DNA of 64,000 nucleotides from JAOUEA01 sp963810915 (GTDB lineage: Bacteria > Actinomycetota > UBA4738 > HRBIN12), in assembly GCA_963810915.1 (NCBI GenBank), contig CAWEPH010000001.1:124001-188000 (forward strand). The letters run 5' to 3'. Positions within the stretch are counted from its first letter, which is position 1, and the number at the start of each line of letters is the position of its first letter. Both the position numbers and the translations under genes were made by a program. The notes below the pieces were generated by a model. The model saw nothing but the letters and a program-made list of their open reading frames with translations. It did not search any database and was not told where the DNA came from. This document shows, in pieces, positions 53,771 to 63,397 of the stretch.

Positions 53771-56700
53771 GTGATCCAGTGTCGGGTGTGCGGACACGAC
53801 AACCCCGAGGAGAACAAGTTCTGCGGGGAATGCGCCGCGCCCTTGGTCCGGAGCGGACCTCGATCCGAAGCCCGCAAGACCGTCACGATCGTGTTCTGCG
53901 ACGTGGTGGGCTCGACGGCGATGGGTGAGGCGCTCGACCCGGAATCCCTCCGTCACGTTATGGAGCGGTTCTTCGCGGCGATGCGAGCCGCGATCGAACG
54001 CCACGGCGGCACGGTCGAGAAGTTCATCGGCGACGCGGTGATGGCGGTCTTCGGTGTGCCCCAGGTCCACGAGGACGATGCCCTGAGGGCGGTGCGGGCG
54101 GCGGCCGAGATGCGCACCGTCCTCGCCACCTTGAACGCAGATCTCGTGCGCGACCATGCGATCACGCTCGCCTGCCGGGTGGGGGTGAACACCGGAGAGG
54201 TCGTCGCCGGTGCGGGCGACCAGACCATCGCCACCGGGGACGCCGTGAACGTGGCGGCACGCCTGGAGCAGGCAGCGTCGGCCGGCGAGATCCTGCTGGG
54301 GGAAGAGACCCACGGCCTCGTGCGCGACGCGGTCACCGCGGAGCCGGTCGATGCCCTGGACCTGAAGGGGAAGGCCGATCCCGTGCCCGCGTACCGCCTG
54401 ATCGAGGTCACAGAAGGGGCGGCCGGGTTCGCACGACACCTCGACGCACCGATGGTGGGGCGGGAGCGTGAGCTCGCCCTCCTTCGAGGGGCCTTCGACC
54501 GGACGGTGAGCGACCAGGCGTGTCAGCTCTTCACGATCCTCGGCGTGGGCGGCGTCGGCAAGTCCAGGCTCATGGCCGCCTTCTTGGAGGAGCTCGGCGG
54601 GCGCGCGACGGTCATGCGCGGCCGCTGCCTCCCGTACGGGGAGGGCATCACGTTCTACCCCTTGGCCGAGGCCTTCATCGAGATCGCGGGTCTGCAGGAG
54701 GCGGACACTCCGGAGGTCGCCCGCAGCAAGCTCGCAGCGCTCGCGGGGTCGGATGGGAACGCGGGTAGGGTGGCGGAACTCGTCGGGCAGGCGATCGGCA
54801 TCGCGGGCAGCGAGGCGGCGCCGGATGAGATGTTCTGGGCGTTCCGGACGCTGATGGAGGCCCTCGCCGTCGATCGGCCTCTCGTCTTCGCGATCGACGA
54901 CCTGCAGTGGGCTGAGTTGACATTCCTCGATCTCGTCGAACACGTCGCCGACTTCGCGCGGGACGCGCCGATCCTGCTCGCGTGCATGGGGCGTCCCGAG
55001 CTGCTCGACGAGCACCCCGGGTGGGCCGGCGGGAAGCTGAACGCGACCTCGATCCTCATCGAACCGCTCGATCCCGAGGAGTGCCGCGCGCTCGTCGCCA
55101 ACCTGTTGGCGGACGACACGATGGACGAGGCCGTCCGGGCGCGGATCGCTGAAGCGGCCGAAGGTCATCCCCTGTACGCGGAGGAGATGACTGGCCTCCT
55201 GGTCGACGAGGGTCGCCTCGTGCGGAAGGAGGGCCAGTGGGTGGCGACGGGCGACCTGTCGGACGTGCCAGTCCCGCCGACGATCTCGGCGCTGCTGGCT
55301 GCGAGGCTGGACAGGCTGCCTGCAGAGGAACGACGGCTGCTCGACATCGCCTCGGTGATGGGCCAGATCTTCTACCCGGCCGCGGTGAGCGCGCTGGTCG
55401 GCGACGGATCCGACGCCGTCGATCGGGGCATGCGGGCGCTCGAGCGTCAGCAGTTCATCAGGCGCGAGCGATCGGATGTCCCCGAGACCCGGGCGCTGGC
55501 GTTCCGCCACCTGCTCATCCGCGACGCCGCCTACGAAGGCATCCCGAAGGCCGTCCGCGCCGACCTGCATCAACGGTTCGCCGACTGGCTCGACGCCGGC
55601 GGGGGATCGCTCGGCGAGCATGACGAGATCGTCGGCTATCACCTGGAGCAGGCGTACCGATACCTCGTCGAGCTCGGGGCGGAGGGCGAACGAGAGCGAC
55701 GGCTCGCCGACGCGGCGGGTCGCCGCCTCGCGGCGGCCGGCGAACGCGCGTTCGCCCGCAGCGACAACTCGGCTTCGACCAGCCTCCTGTCCCGGGCCGC
55801 TGCGTTGCTGGCCCCCGATGATCGCTTGCGACTCAGCATCTTGCCCGACCTCGGATCGGCGCTCAACGAGGCCGGTGACCTCGACGGAGCGAGAGCGGTG
55901 CTCGACGAAGCTGTCGAGCGTGCCGCGACACTGGGCGACGATCAGCTGCGGATGCACGCCGTGATCCAACGACGGATGTCGTTGGTCGGGATCGAGGGCT
56001 TCGCGCAGGCTCAGCGCGAGGCCGAGCGAGCTCGCGTCGTCTTCGAGGCGGCCGGAGATGAACGTGGCCTCTCCAGGGTGTGGCAGCTTCTCTCCGAGGT
56101 GCGATTCGGGGCGGGCGAACTGAAGAACGCCGAGCTGGAGTTGGAGCGAGCCCTGGTGCACGCGCGCAACGCAGAGGACGTCGGCGAGCAGAACGCGATC
56201 TACGCGCGCCTCGGCACGCTGTTCGCCCGGGGGCCCACCCCCGTCGGGGAGGCGATCCGTCGATGCCAGGCCATCCTCGCGGAGACGGATGGGAACCGGA
56301 CGGTCGCCGGAGCGATGTATCACCCGCTGGCTCACATGAAGGCTCGCCAGGGCGCGTTCGAAGAAGCGCTGCAGCTGGCCGCGCGGTGTCGTGACATCCA
56401 CCGCGAGAACGGGGCCATGTGGTCCTACTGGGTCTACACCGAGATCGAGTGGGACATCAAGATGCTGGCCGGAGAGCCGGAGGAGGCGCTGGAGATCCTA
56501 AGTGAGAGCTACGAGCAGATCGAGCGGATCGAGCCGTTCGCGCTCCTGTCCGCCTGGTTGGCGCAGTCCCTCTATGCGCTCGGCCGGTTCGAGGAAGCCG
56601 AGCGGCGGGCGCAGGCGGCCGTCGACGCGGTCGAGGACGACCTCGGTCGGTGCGTGGGATTGGGTGCGCTCGCGCGGGTACGGGCGCGACAGGGACACAT

Positions 56701-56941
56701 GGACGAGGCGGAGCGGATGGCGAGGGAGGCTGCCGCGTACTTCGCGGGCACGGACTACTCGACCGATAGGACCGGCGTGCTGCTGGATCTGGCGGAGGTG
56801 TTGCGTCTGGCCGCGCGTCCGGAGGAGGCGGTCGTCGTCCTGCGCGAAGCGCTCGATCTCTTCGAACACAGGGAGGACGAGGTGTCGGCCGCTCGCACCG
56901 AACGGCTGATCGAGGCACTCGTGGCTGGCTCTGAAGGGTGA
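53771..56941 (+). CDS. class III cyclase - AAA/STAND ATPase - TPR protein
   Basis: 1056 residues, uninterrupted. A zinc ribbon (residues 4-21, 'CRVCGHDNPEENKFCGEC') leads to the cyclase domain (about 35-205: 'VIFCDVVGSTAMGE'-like metal loop, 'GGTVEKFIGDAVMAVFGVPQ', 'GVNTGEVVAGAGDQTIATGD', 'AVNVAARLEQA'), with both metal Asp, the Lys and the Asn/Arg pair expected for activity. The STAND ATPase follows (about 225-560: 'LGVGGVGKSRLMAAFLEELG', 'LVFAIDDLQWAELTFLDLV'). The last 400 residues are TPR helices. A signal-gated nucleotide cyclase is likely; the ligand is unknown. It is the intact model for the split gene at 34290 and 38860. Confidence 0.9.
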   Translation: MIQCRVCGHDNPEENKFCGECAAPLVRSGPRSEARKTVTIVFCDVVGSTAMGEALDPESLRHVMERFFAAMRAAIERHGGTVEKFIGDAVMAVFGVPQVHEDDALRAVRAAAEMRTVLATLNADLVRDHAITLACRVGVNTGEVVAGAGDQTIATGDAVNVAARLEQAASAGEILLGEETHGLVRDAVTAEPVDALDLKGKADPVPAYRLIEVTEGAAGFARHLDAPMVGRERELALLRGAFDRTVSDQACQLFTILGVGGVGKSRLMAAFLEELGGRATVMRGRCLPYGEGITFYPLAEAFIEIAGLQEADTPEVARSKLAALAGSDGNAGRVAELVGQAIGIAGSEAAPDEMFWAFRTLMEALAVDRPLVFAIDDLQWAELTFLDLVEHVADFARDAPILLACMGRPELLDEHPGWAGGKLNATSILIEPLDPEECRALVANLLADDTMDEAVRARIAEAAEGHPLYAEEMTGLLVDEGRLVRKEGQWVATGDLSDVPVPPTISALLAARLDRLPAEERRLLDIASVMGQIFYPAAVSALVGDGSDAVDRGMRALERQQFIRRERSDVPETRALAFRHLLIRDAAYEGIPKAVRADLHQRFADWLDAGGGSLGEHDEIVGYHLEQAYRYLVELGAEGERERRLADAAGRRLAAAGERAFARSDNSASTSLLSRAAALLAPDDRLRLSILPDLGSALNEAGDLDGARAVLDEAVERAATLGDDQLRMHAVIQRRMSLVGIEGFAQAQREAERARVVFEAAGDERGLSRVWQLLSEVRFGAGELKNAELELERALVHARNAEDVGEQNAIYARLGTLFARGPTPVGEAIRRCQAILAETDGNRTVAGAMYHPLAHMKARQGAFEEALQLAARCRDIHRENGAMWSYWVYTEIEWDIKMLAGEPEEALEILSESYEQIERIEPFALLSAWLAQSLYALGRFEEAERRAQAAVDAVEDDLGRCVGLGALARVRARQGHMDEAERMAREAAAYFAGTDYSTDRTGVLLDLAEVLRLAARPEEAVVVLREALDLFEHREDEVSAARTERLIEALVAGSEG

Positions 56942-56948
56942 ATGCAGC

Positions 56949-59084
56949 TCACTCGACCGGGACCCGGCCGATGACCGTCGTTCCCCTGCCGCGTGCCGAC
57001 CGGATCTCGAGCGTGCCACCGATCGCCTCGAGGCGGTCGCGCATGCCGCGGAGGCCCGTTCCGTAGTTCGTCCCGTCCAGATCGAAGCCGGCTCCGTCGT
57101 CGGAGACCTCGAAGGTGAGATCGCCGTTCGATCGGGCCAGACGCACCTCGGCGCCGCTGGCTCCCGCGTACTTCGCCACGTTGTTGAGGGCCTCCAGCGC
57201 GCAGAAGTAGACGGCGGCTTCCACCTGTTGGGGGTATCGCTCGACGTTCTCCGACCTGATGGCGGTCGAGATCGACCCCTTGCGCGCCTGCGCCTCCAAC
57301 GCGGCGATCAAGCCCTTGTCGGCAAGGAGCGGCGGGTAGATGCCGCGCGCGAGGTCGCGAAGGTCCTCGATCGCCTGACCCGTCGCCGTCTGGAGATCGG
57401 CGAGCATCTCCTTCGTCTTCACGGGATCCCGGTCGACGAGGCCCTCGGCCAGGCGCAGCTTCACGGACAGCGCGACGAGCTGTTGCTGGGCGCCGTCGTG
57501 GAGGTTCCGCTCCAACTTCCGACGCTCCTCGTCCTGCGCACCGACCAGTCGCTCCCGCGAGGCGCGGAGCTGTTCGACGTTGTCCATCAGCCGCTCCGCG
57601 AGCGCCACGTTGCGCATCACGAGGCCCGCCTGTGAAGCCAGATCGTGAACGAGCTTCACCTCTGTCGGGGTGATGGGGTCACCCGGCCGCTTCGCGATCG
57701 ACAACGCGCCCAGGAGCTCGCCCTGATGCCGGATCGGTTCGCGCATCTCGATCTCGGAGAACTGCCCCGCGTCACCCTCGTCGACGGCGATCGGCGCGGG
57801 TGCCTCGACGTCCTGCGGCCAGCGGGCTCCGGAGACGAGCTCGTCTCCGATGCGCACCCACACGTCGACACGCGTCGCCCCCGTCCCGCCGGCGAGGACA
57901 CGCGCCATCCGGGGCAGGAGCTCGTCGTTCGCGTAGGTGTAGCCGAGGCGTGCCGAGAACTCCGAAAGCACTTCGTACGGCGCGGCGCGCTCGCCGTAGA
58001 CCAACCGGTCGGCGAATCGCCGCGCCCGCGATCGAACGGGTTGGAACGCGAGCGCGATGATCGCGGCGGCCACCGCCGACAGGATCGGATCGGCGCGGCT
58101 GCCCACGATCGCCCCGACACCGACGACGATCGCGACGTAGACGAGCGTGATGAAGACCGCGAGCGTGCCGAACAGGACGGCACGGGTGATCACGACATCG
58201 ATGTCGAACAGGTGGTACCGCAGCACCGACACCCCGATCGCGATCGGGATCAAGCCGAACGAGAAGACCGCGAGGTTCTGCAGGATGTTCATCCAGCCGG
58301 GCTGGTTGTTCGTGTCCCACGAGCCGGCGAAGGAGATCAGCAGGGCCACCGTGTAGAGAACCGCCACGATGGTCGCCGCCGTCACCAACCAGCGCAGCTG
58401 GAGCCGTTCGATGCCCGAGGAGCGACGGAACCGCCGCACCAGCGCGACGAGCGAGACGATCACCCCGATGGGCAGCATGGCGAGGCTGACGATCGCGACC
58501 GCGAGCACGGGGCGCAGCGCTTCCACGCCCAAGGGGTTCTCGTAGTCCGCGAACCCCTCCGCCTCGCTGCCGAACTTCCCCGGCGCGAGGATGATGACGA
58601 GCGCGGTGATCACGAGGCTGACGCCGAGGATCCATGCGAACCAACGCCACCGGGGCGACGGCAGATGGCCGTCCGGGAACAACAGGAGGAGGTACGTCGC
58701 CGGCACCGCCACGATCGGGATCCACATCGGGTTGTTGAGCGACTCAGCGATCAGCCCCAGGTCGCGGCCGCCGACGCCTCCGTGCACCGCATAGCCCGCG
58801 TACGACGAGAGGACGCTGCCGACCGCCATCGCCACACCCATCCCGAGCATGATCCAGCCGAGCGAGTTCTCGGGCCGCCGGATGGCCATGAGGTACCCCA
58901 CGATCGGGAACAGCCCGAACGCGAAGATCAACCCCAGGTCGGTCGGCTCCTGGTCGATGAAGGAGAGCCAGAACCCGACGGCGAGCCCCACGATCGTGAA
59001 GGCGAGGGTCGCGCGTGCGAGCAGTTGCAGCCGCTCACGACGAGCGGTCGTCATCGAACGGGGATCCTCGATCCGTTCCGCCAT
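56949..59084 (-). CDS. membrane histidine kinase of the NarL-partner (HisKA_3) type
   Basis: About 711 residues. Some eight N-terminal helices up to residue ~330 form the sensor module. A GAF-like domain follows ('LLPRMARVLAGGTGATRVDV'), then 'EERRKLERNLHDGAQQQLVALSVKLRL' with the phospho-acceptor His and the compact HATPase ('ALNNVAKYAGASGAEV', 'VSDDGAGFD', 'GTGLRGMRDRLEAIGG'). No LuxR-type response regulator is adjacent in the window. ATG of 'MAERIEDP' chosen; a second ATG lies ten codons further in. Confidence 0.88.
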   Translation of the reverse strand: MAERIEDPRSMTTARRERLQLLARATLAFTIVGLAVGFWLSFIDQEPTDLGLIFAFGLFPIVGYLMAIRRPENSLGWIMLGMGVAMAVGSVLSSYAGYAVHGGVGGRDLGLIAESLNNPMWIPIVAVPATYLLLLFPDGHLPSPRWRWFAWILGVSLVITALVIILAPGKFGSEAEGFADYENPLGVEALRPVLAVAIVSLAMLPIGVIVSLVALVRRFRRSSGIERLQLRWLVTAATIVAVLYTVALLISFAGSWDTNNQPGWMNILQNLAVFSFGLIPIAIGVSVLRYHLFDIDVVITRAVLFGTLAVFITLVYVAIVVGVGAIVGSRADPILSAVAAAIIALAFQPVRSRARRFADRLVYGERAAPYEVLSEFSARLGYTYANDELLPRMARVLAGGTGATRVDVWVRIGDELVSGARWPQDVEAPAPIAVDEGDAGQFSEIEMREPIRHQGELLGALSIAKRPGDPITPTEVKLVHDLASQAGLVMRNVALAERLMDNVEQLRASRERLVGAQDEERRKLERNLHDGAQQQLVALSVKLRLAEGLVDRDPVKTKEMLADLQTATGQAIEDLRDLARGIYPPLLADKGLIAALEAQARKGSISTAIRSENVERYPQQVEAAVYFCALEALNNVAKYAGASGAEVRLARSNGDLTFEVSDDGAGFDLDGTNYGTGLRGMRDRLEAIGGTLEIRSARGRGTTVIGRVPVE

Positions 59085-59223
59085 GCCCGGATGCTCGCAC
59101 CTACCGGCCCCCCCGTCCAAGGGCGATGCCACGTCGACCCCCGGCATGGAGTCCTCCGGGGTCGCCGGGGTGCTGGCACCACGTCGCCGAGCCCGCCGAG
59201 CCCAGTGGGTGCGCTCGGTGTCC

Positions 59224-60405
59224 CTAGACCGTCCGGGCGAGCCAGAGGCGCGGTTCCTCGACCTCGGGCAGCGACGGCATCGCGTCGGCCGTGGACCACA
59301 TGCGGGAGAGGGTCGCCTCGTCGGCGAGCTCCACGACCGTGTCGCAGAACGTGCGCCCGGCGACGTACTGCTCGCGCTTCATCTCGATGCCCAGGAGACG
59401 TTCGAAGACGGGGTCGCCGGACTCCTCCTCGCGGTAGCGGCGCATCGCCTCTTCGATCCGGTCGTAGGAGCCGAGGAGCTCGCGGCCGAGCGCGTGCATC
59501 ACATGGTCCCCGTAGCCCTCCGCCGCCGCCATGAACGCTTGGACGCGGCCCAGCTTCAGGCGCTGCTCGCCGTCGAGTTCTGCGCCGAAGAGCCCCTCCT
59601 CGGACTCCATCAAGGACTGCAGGGCTTCGGGGTTCGCGGCGTCGAGCGTCGAGAGGCGCGACTGCATGCCCTCCATATCGATCGTCAGCGTCGAGAGGAA
59701 GTCGTCGAGGAGCGAGCGGAAGCGCTCCCGTGCCCACGGCTGCGCGAACTCGAACCTGTGGGTCACCTCGTGCAGGGCGACCCAGGTCCGGAAGTCGGTG
59801 CGTTCGAGCGACCAGTCGCGTTCGAACGCCGCGATGTTGGGGACGACGAAGGCCACCGCCCCCGGGCCGGTCCGCGGCACCGCGATGTCGTACTGCCCCA
59901 GCACGCGCTGGGCGAGGAAGCCGAGGACCGTGCCGATCTGCGACCCCAGCAGCAGCGGTCCGAGCTGCGCCATGAAGGTGCCCATGCCCTGCATGTCGGG
60001 GGGGAGCTGGTCGCGCGACGCGCGATCCATCGCCTCGGTGATGTGCTGCGCGGCCGGATCGAGGAGGTCGCGCAAGCTCTCCACGTTCGCGCTCACCCAC
60101 TCCGCGCGGCGGATCGCGCGCACCTGGACCACGTCGCCCGGCGGCTCGAGACCCGTGAAGCGCGCCACGTGGAGCTCCGCCACGCGCACGGCCTCGTCGA
60201 ACCCGCGGAGATCATCGTCGGTCGGCTCGGGATCGGGCCCCGCCTCCACGGCGTTGGCCACGCCCATCTGGCGCGCGAGCTCCCAGTTGACGGGACCGCT
60301 CGAAGAGGACATCACGCGTTGCAGCTCACGGAACAACGGCGCGTCCTTGAACATCTCCGGATCGCCGCCGAAGGGGAAGCCGAACCCGGGTGGGGTGCCA
60401 CTCAT
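59224..60405 (-). CDS. zinc-dependent metalloprotease, DUF2342 family
   Basis: 393 residues. Matches the actinobacterial family sometimes labelled 'coenzyme F420 biosynthesis associated'. The HExxH motif is in 'WVALHEVTHRFEFAQPW'; 'GPLLLGSQIGTVLGFLAQRVLGQYD' and 'VQAFMAAAEGYGDHVM' are further conserved blocks, the latter supplying a probable third zinc ligand. Start ATG at 60405 chosen because a TACGAT box lies seven bases upstream; an in-frame ATG at 60414 falls inside the box. Neighbour of PDZ/S16 and UPF0182 genes as in mycobacteria. Confidence 0.88.
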   Translation of the reverse strand: MSGTPPGFGFPFGGDPEMFKDAPLFRELQRVMSSSSGPVNWELARQMGVANAVEAGPDPEPTDDDLRGFDEAVRVAELHVARFTGLEPPGDVVQVRAIRRAEWVSANVESLRDLLDPAAQHITEAMDRASRDQLPPDMQGMGTFMAQLGPLLLGSQIGTVLGFLAQRVLGQYDIAVPRTGPGAVAFVVPNIAAFERDWSLERTDFRTWVALHEVTHRFEFAQPWARERFRSLLDDFLSTLTIDMEGMQSRLSTLDAANPEALQSLMESEEGLFGAELDGEQRLKLGRVQAFMAAAEGYGDHVMHALGRELLGSYDRIEEAMRRYREEESGDPVFERLLGIEMKREQYVAGRTFCDTVVELADEATLSRMWSTADAMPSLPEVEEPRLWLARTV

Positions 60406-60412
60406 GCGAGCC

Positions 60413-60434
60413 ATCGTACGACCATGCGTAAGAT
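60413..60434. promoter_or_regulatory. divergent pair of leaderless -10 boxes
   Basis: Minus-strand TACGAT (60418-60413) lies seven bases before the protease ATG; plus-strand TAAGAT (60429-60434) lies six bases before the moaE GTG. The two genes share 35 bases of intergenic DNA. Confidence 0.45.
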
Positions 60435-60440
60435 GAGCCC

Positions 60441-60866
60441 GTGTCCGACCGGCTCCTGGTACGCATCACCTCCGAGCCGCTCTCCGTCGACGAGGCCCTC
60501 ACGTTCGTGGCCGATCCCGGCGCGGGCGGCACGTGCGTCTTCGTGGGCACGGTTCGTGATCACTCCGCGGCCGGGGACGTGACGGGGCTCAGCTACGAGG
60601 CCTGGAACGCACTCGCCGAGACCCGGCTCGGCGACATCGCGGAGGAGATCTTCGCCGCCTGGCCCGCGCGCCGGGTGGCGCTCCTTCACCGGACCGGCGA
60701 CCTGGCGATCGGCGAGGCAAGCGTGGTGGTGGCCGTGAGCGCCCCCCATCGCGCCGACGCGTTCGACGCCTGTCGCCACGGCATCGAGCGGCTGAAGGAG
60801 GACGTGCCCATCTGGAAGAAGGAGGGACTCGTCTCGGGGGAGTCCCGCTGGGTGATGGGCAGCTAG
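60441..60866 (+). CDS. moaE: molybdopterin synthase catalytic subunit
   Basis: 141 residues. 'GGTCVFVGTVRDHSAAGDV', 'LSYEAWNALAETRL', 'RVALLHRTGDLAIGEASVVVAVSAPHRADAFDACRHGIERLKEDVPIWKKE' with the active-site Lys in the PIWKKE segment. It transfers sulfur to precursor Z to form molybdopterin, normally with MoaD; no moaD is visible here. The stop directly abuts the next ATG. Confidence 0.93.
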   Translation: MSDRLLVRITSEPLSVDEALTFVADPGAGGTCVFVGTVRDHSAAGDVTGLSYEAWNALAETRLGDIAEEIFAAWPARRVALLHRTGDLAIGEASVVVAVSAPHRADAFDACRHGIERLKEDVPIWKKEGLVSGESRWVMGS

Positions 60867-61874
60867 ATGGGCCGGGACCTCGCGATCGATCTCGGTACCG
60901 CGAACACCCTCGTGTTCCGCTTGGGTGCGGGCATCGTCTTCAACGAGCCCTCGGTCGTAGCAGTGAACGTCGCGACCGGCCAGGTGCTCGCGACGGGCGG
61001 CGACGCATGGCGCATGATCGGCGGCGACTCGGGCAACGTCGTGGCCGTGCGGCCCCTGCGAGCAGGCACGATGACCGAGTTCGAGATCACGCAGCGCATG
61101 TTGGAGGTCGTGCTCCGCAAGGTGGGGCTCGCGCGCTTCCCCCGCCCGCACGTCCTGGTCTGCGTGCCTTCCCTGAGCTCCGAGGTCGAGAAGCGCGCGA
61201 TCGAGGAGGCGGTGCACTTCGCGGGGGGTCGCCAGATCACGCTCGTGGAGGAGCCACTCGCCGCCGCGATCGGCGCCGGCCTGCCCGTGCACGAGCCGGT
61301 GGGCAACCTGATCGTCGACATCGGTGGTGGGCGTTCGGAGATGGCCGTGGTCTCGATGGGAGGCGTCGTGAGCGGCAACTCGGTCACGATCGGGGGGTTC
61401 GATCTGGACGCCGCGATCGCGGGCCATCTCCGGGCGGAGTACGGGGTCGCCATCGGGGAGGCGGCGGCCGAGGAGATCAAGATCGCGATCGGATCGGCGT
61501 TCCCCTCGCCGATCGGCAAGGCCGCCGTCGTGACCGGCCGCGAGCTGACAACGGGGAACACGGTCGAGGTCAAGATCACGGCGGACGAGGTCCGTCAGGC
61601 GATGGCTCCCCCGATCGGCGGGATCGTCGAGGCGGCGCGGCGATGCCTGGCCGAGGCGCCGCCGGAGCTCACCCACGACGTCCTGGAGACGGGGATGTTC
61701 CTGACGGGTGGCGGCAGCCTCCTGCGCGGCCTCGACATGCTCTTGGCGCAGGAGTGCGAGGTGCCCGTGCACATCACCGAGAAGCCCCTCGAGACCGTCG
61801 TGATGGGGGCGGGGCACATGCTGGAGCACCTCGACGACTACCGCTCGGCGTTCCAGCTCGTGCGTCGTCGCTGA
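60867..61874 (+). CDS. MreB/Mbl-family actin homologue
   Basis: 335 residues. Actin-type ATPase: phosphate 1 'AIDLGTANTLVF', connect 1, phosphate 2 'LIVDIGGGRSEMAVVSMGG', adenosine motif 'GMFLTGGGSLLRGLDMLL'. 'GIVFNEPSVVAVN' and 'PRPHVLVCVPSLSSEVEKRA' are MreB-like. There is no mreC or mreD and the gene is directly fused in order to moaE, so it may be a divergent, non-rod MreB-like protein. The short C-terminus lacks an obvious membrane-binding helix. Confidence 0.88.
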   Translation: MGRDLAIDLGTANTLVFRLGAGIVFNEPSVVAVNVATGQVLATGGDAWRMIGGDSGNVVAVRPLRAGTMTEFEITQRMLEVVLRKVGLARFPRPHVLVCVPSLSSEVEKRAIEEAVHFAGGRQITLVEEPLAAAIGAGLPVHEPVGNLIVDIGGGRSEMAVVSMGGVVSGNSVTIGGFDLDAAIAGHLRAEYGVAIGEAAAEEIKIAIGSAFPSPIGKAAVVTGRELTTGNTVEVKITADEVRQAMAPPIGGIVEAARRCLAEAPPELTHDVLETGMFLTGGGSLLRGLDMLLAQECEVPVHITEKPLETVVMGAGHMLEHLDDYRSAFQLVRRR

Positions 61875-61882
61875 TCGCGGAC

Positions 61883-62242
61883 TCAGCCGGTGCTCGCCGA
61901 CTGCAGCAGTCGCGCCACGAGATGCCCGAGCGAGTACAGGGCGAACGCCGCGCTGATGGCGGCCACCGTCACCGCGATCGCCAGACCCAGCACGCCGCTC
62001 AGTCGCGACTGCCAGGACGGGCGGCTCCGCGTGACGGGGACGTACGCCCCGCCGGGCGGGAACATGGGCGCTTCCGACTCAGGACCGAAGCCACCGTCGT
62101 CGGAAGACGGCGTCGTCTCGGTCCACTCACGCACGTCCGTCGGGACCTCCGGCTGGTGGGTCTCCGCGTAACGCATCGTCAGCCAGTACACGCTCCAGCC
62201 CACGCCGCCCGCGATTAGCAGAACCAGCACGTAGCTCAGCAT
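61883..62242 (-). CDS. small membrane protein, unknown function
   Basis: 119 residues. Helix at 3-20 ('SYVLVLLIAGGVGWSVYWL'), a 60-residue acidic and proline-rich segment, and a second helix near 85-108. A GAGAGGAG ribosome site precedes the ATG and a TAAGCT -10-like box lies further upstream. I recognise no family. Confidence 0.6.
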   Translation of the reverse strand: MLSYVLVLLIAGGVGWSVYWLTMRYAETHQPEVPTDVREWTETTPSSDDGGFGPESEAPMFPPGGAYVPVTRSRPSWQSRLSGVLGLAIAVTVAAISAAFALYSLGHLVARLLQSASTG

Positions 62243-62325
62243 CGAACTCCTCTCGGCGGGTCGAGCTTAGCGCCCACGTGAGGGCCGGTGAAGACCTTCA
62301 CGCCCGTACCATGGAGTCTCAGATC

Positions 62326-63303
62326 ATGAAGCGCTTCCTCAAGATCGCCGCGTTCGGGCTCGTGCTCGCCCTAGTGTTCGCGGTCGGCTACGTTCGGCTG
62401 CCGTATTACTCGGTGGGGCCGGGACCGGCGCGCGAGGTGGTGCCCTTGATCTCGGTCGAGGGTCACCCCCAGTACCCCTCGTCGGGCAAGTTGATCATGA
62501 CGACCGTTCGCTGGTACCAGGTCACGCCGCTGCAGGCCGTCGTCTCGTGGCTCGATCCGCATCAAGCCGTGGTGAGCAAGAACCTCCTGTATCCGCCCGG
62601 TCAGGACGTCGCCGCCGAGGAACAGCGGGCCATCTCCGAGATGGACCAGAGCAAGATCGACGCGACGGTCGTCGCGCTGTCGCAGGTCGGGAACTACCCT
62701 GAAGATCACGGAACGGGGGCCCTGATCGAGGCGACGGGCCCGGGCTGCCCGGCCTACGGGAAGCTCTTCTCCGGCGACATGATCGTCGCGATCGACGACC
62801 ACCCCGTGGACTCCGCCAACGCCGTGTCGCGGCTGATCTCGGCCGCCGACCGAGGTCAACTGCTCGACTTCAGGGTCCGCGCCGCCGGTCAGACGCACGA
62901 CATCGAGGTGGCGAAGGGGAGCTGCCCGGGGACCGATCGTCCGCTCGTCGGCGTCAACATCGTCAACACGTTCCCGTTCTCGGTGGAGATCTCGAGCGGC
63001 GACGTCGGCGGTCCGTCCGCGGGGCTGATGTTCGCGCTGGGTCTGTACGACGAGCTCACGCCCGGCGATCTCACCCAGGGACGGACGATCGCGGGCACCG
63101 GCACGATCGATCCCGCCGGCAAGGTCGGCCCCATCGGCGGCATCGCCGACAAGGTCGTGGCGGCGGAACGGGTCGGAGCGACAGTGTTCCTCGTGCCCAA
63201 GGACAACTGGGGGGAGCTCGAGGGCGTCGACACCGGGGACATGAAGCTGATCGAGGTGGCCACCTTCCAGGACGCCGTGGATGCGCTCTCGGCGCAGGCG
63301 TGA
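62326..63303 (+). CDS. PDZ domain-containing S16 (Lon-type) protease
   Basis: 325 residues from the preferred ATG (an earlier ATG at 62311 is possible). One N-terminal helix ('IAAFGLVLALVFAVGYV'), then a PDZ domain ('YGKLFSGDMIVAIDDHPVDS') and a Lon proteolytic domain with catalytic Ser in 'SGDVGGPSAGLMFALGLYDE' and Lys in 'GKVGPIGGIADKV'. The active site faces outward. Equivalent of mycobacterial Rv3194c. TACCAT at 62307 may be its -10 box. Confidence 0.9.
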   Translation: MKRFLKIAAFGLVLALVFAVGYVRLPYYSVGPGPAREVVPLISVEGHPQYPSSGKLIMTTVRWYQVTPLQAVVSWLDPHQAVVSKNLLYPPGQDVAAEEQRAISEMDQSKIDATVVALSQVGNYPEDHGTGALIEATGPGCPAYGKLFSGDMIVAIDDHPVDSANAVSRLISAADRGQLLDFRVRAAGQTHDIEVAKGSCPGTDRPLVGVNIVNTFPFSVEISSGDVGGPSAGLMFALGLYDELTPGDLTQGRTIAGTGTIDPAGKVGPIGGIADKVVAAERVGATVFLVPKDNWGELEGVDTGDMKLIEVATFQDAVDALSAQA

Positions 63304-63397
63304 CCTGGCCCCATTTGAAGCCGACGCCATGCGTTAGGCTGGCGGCAGCGGCGCCCCCGGGCGCACGATCCCGAGCCAGGAAGGAACCACCCCGAGT

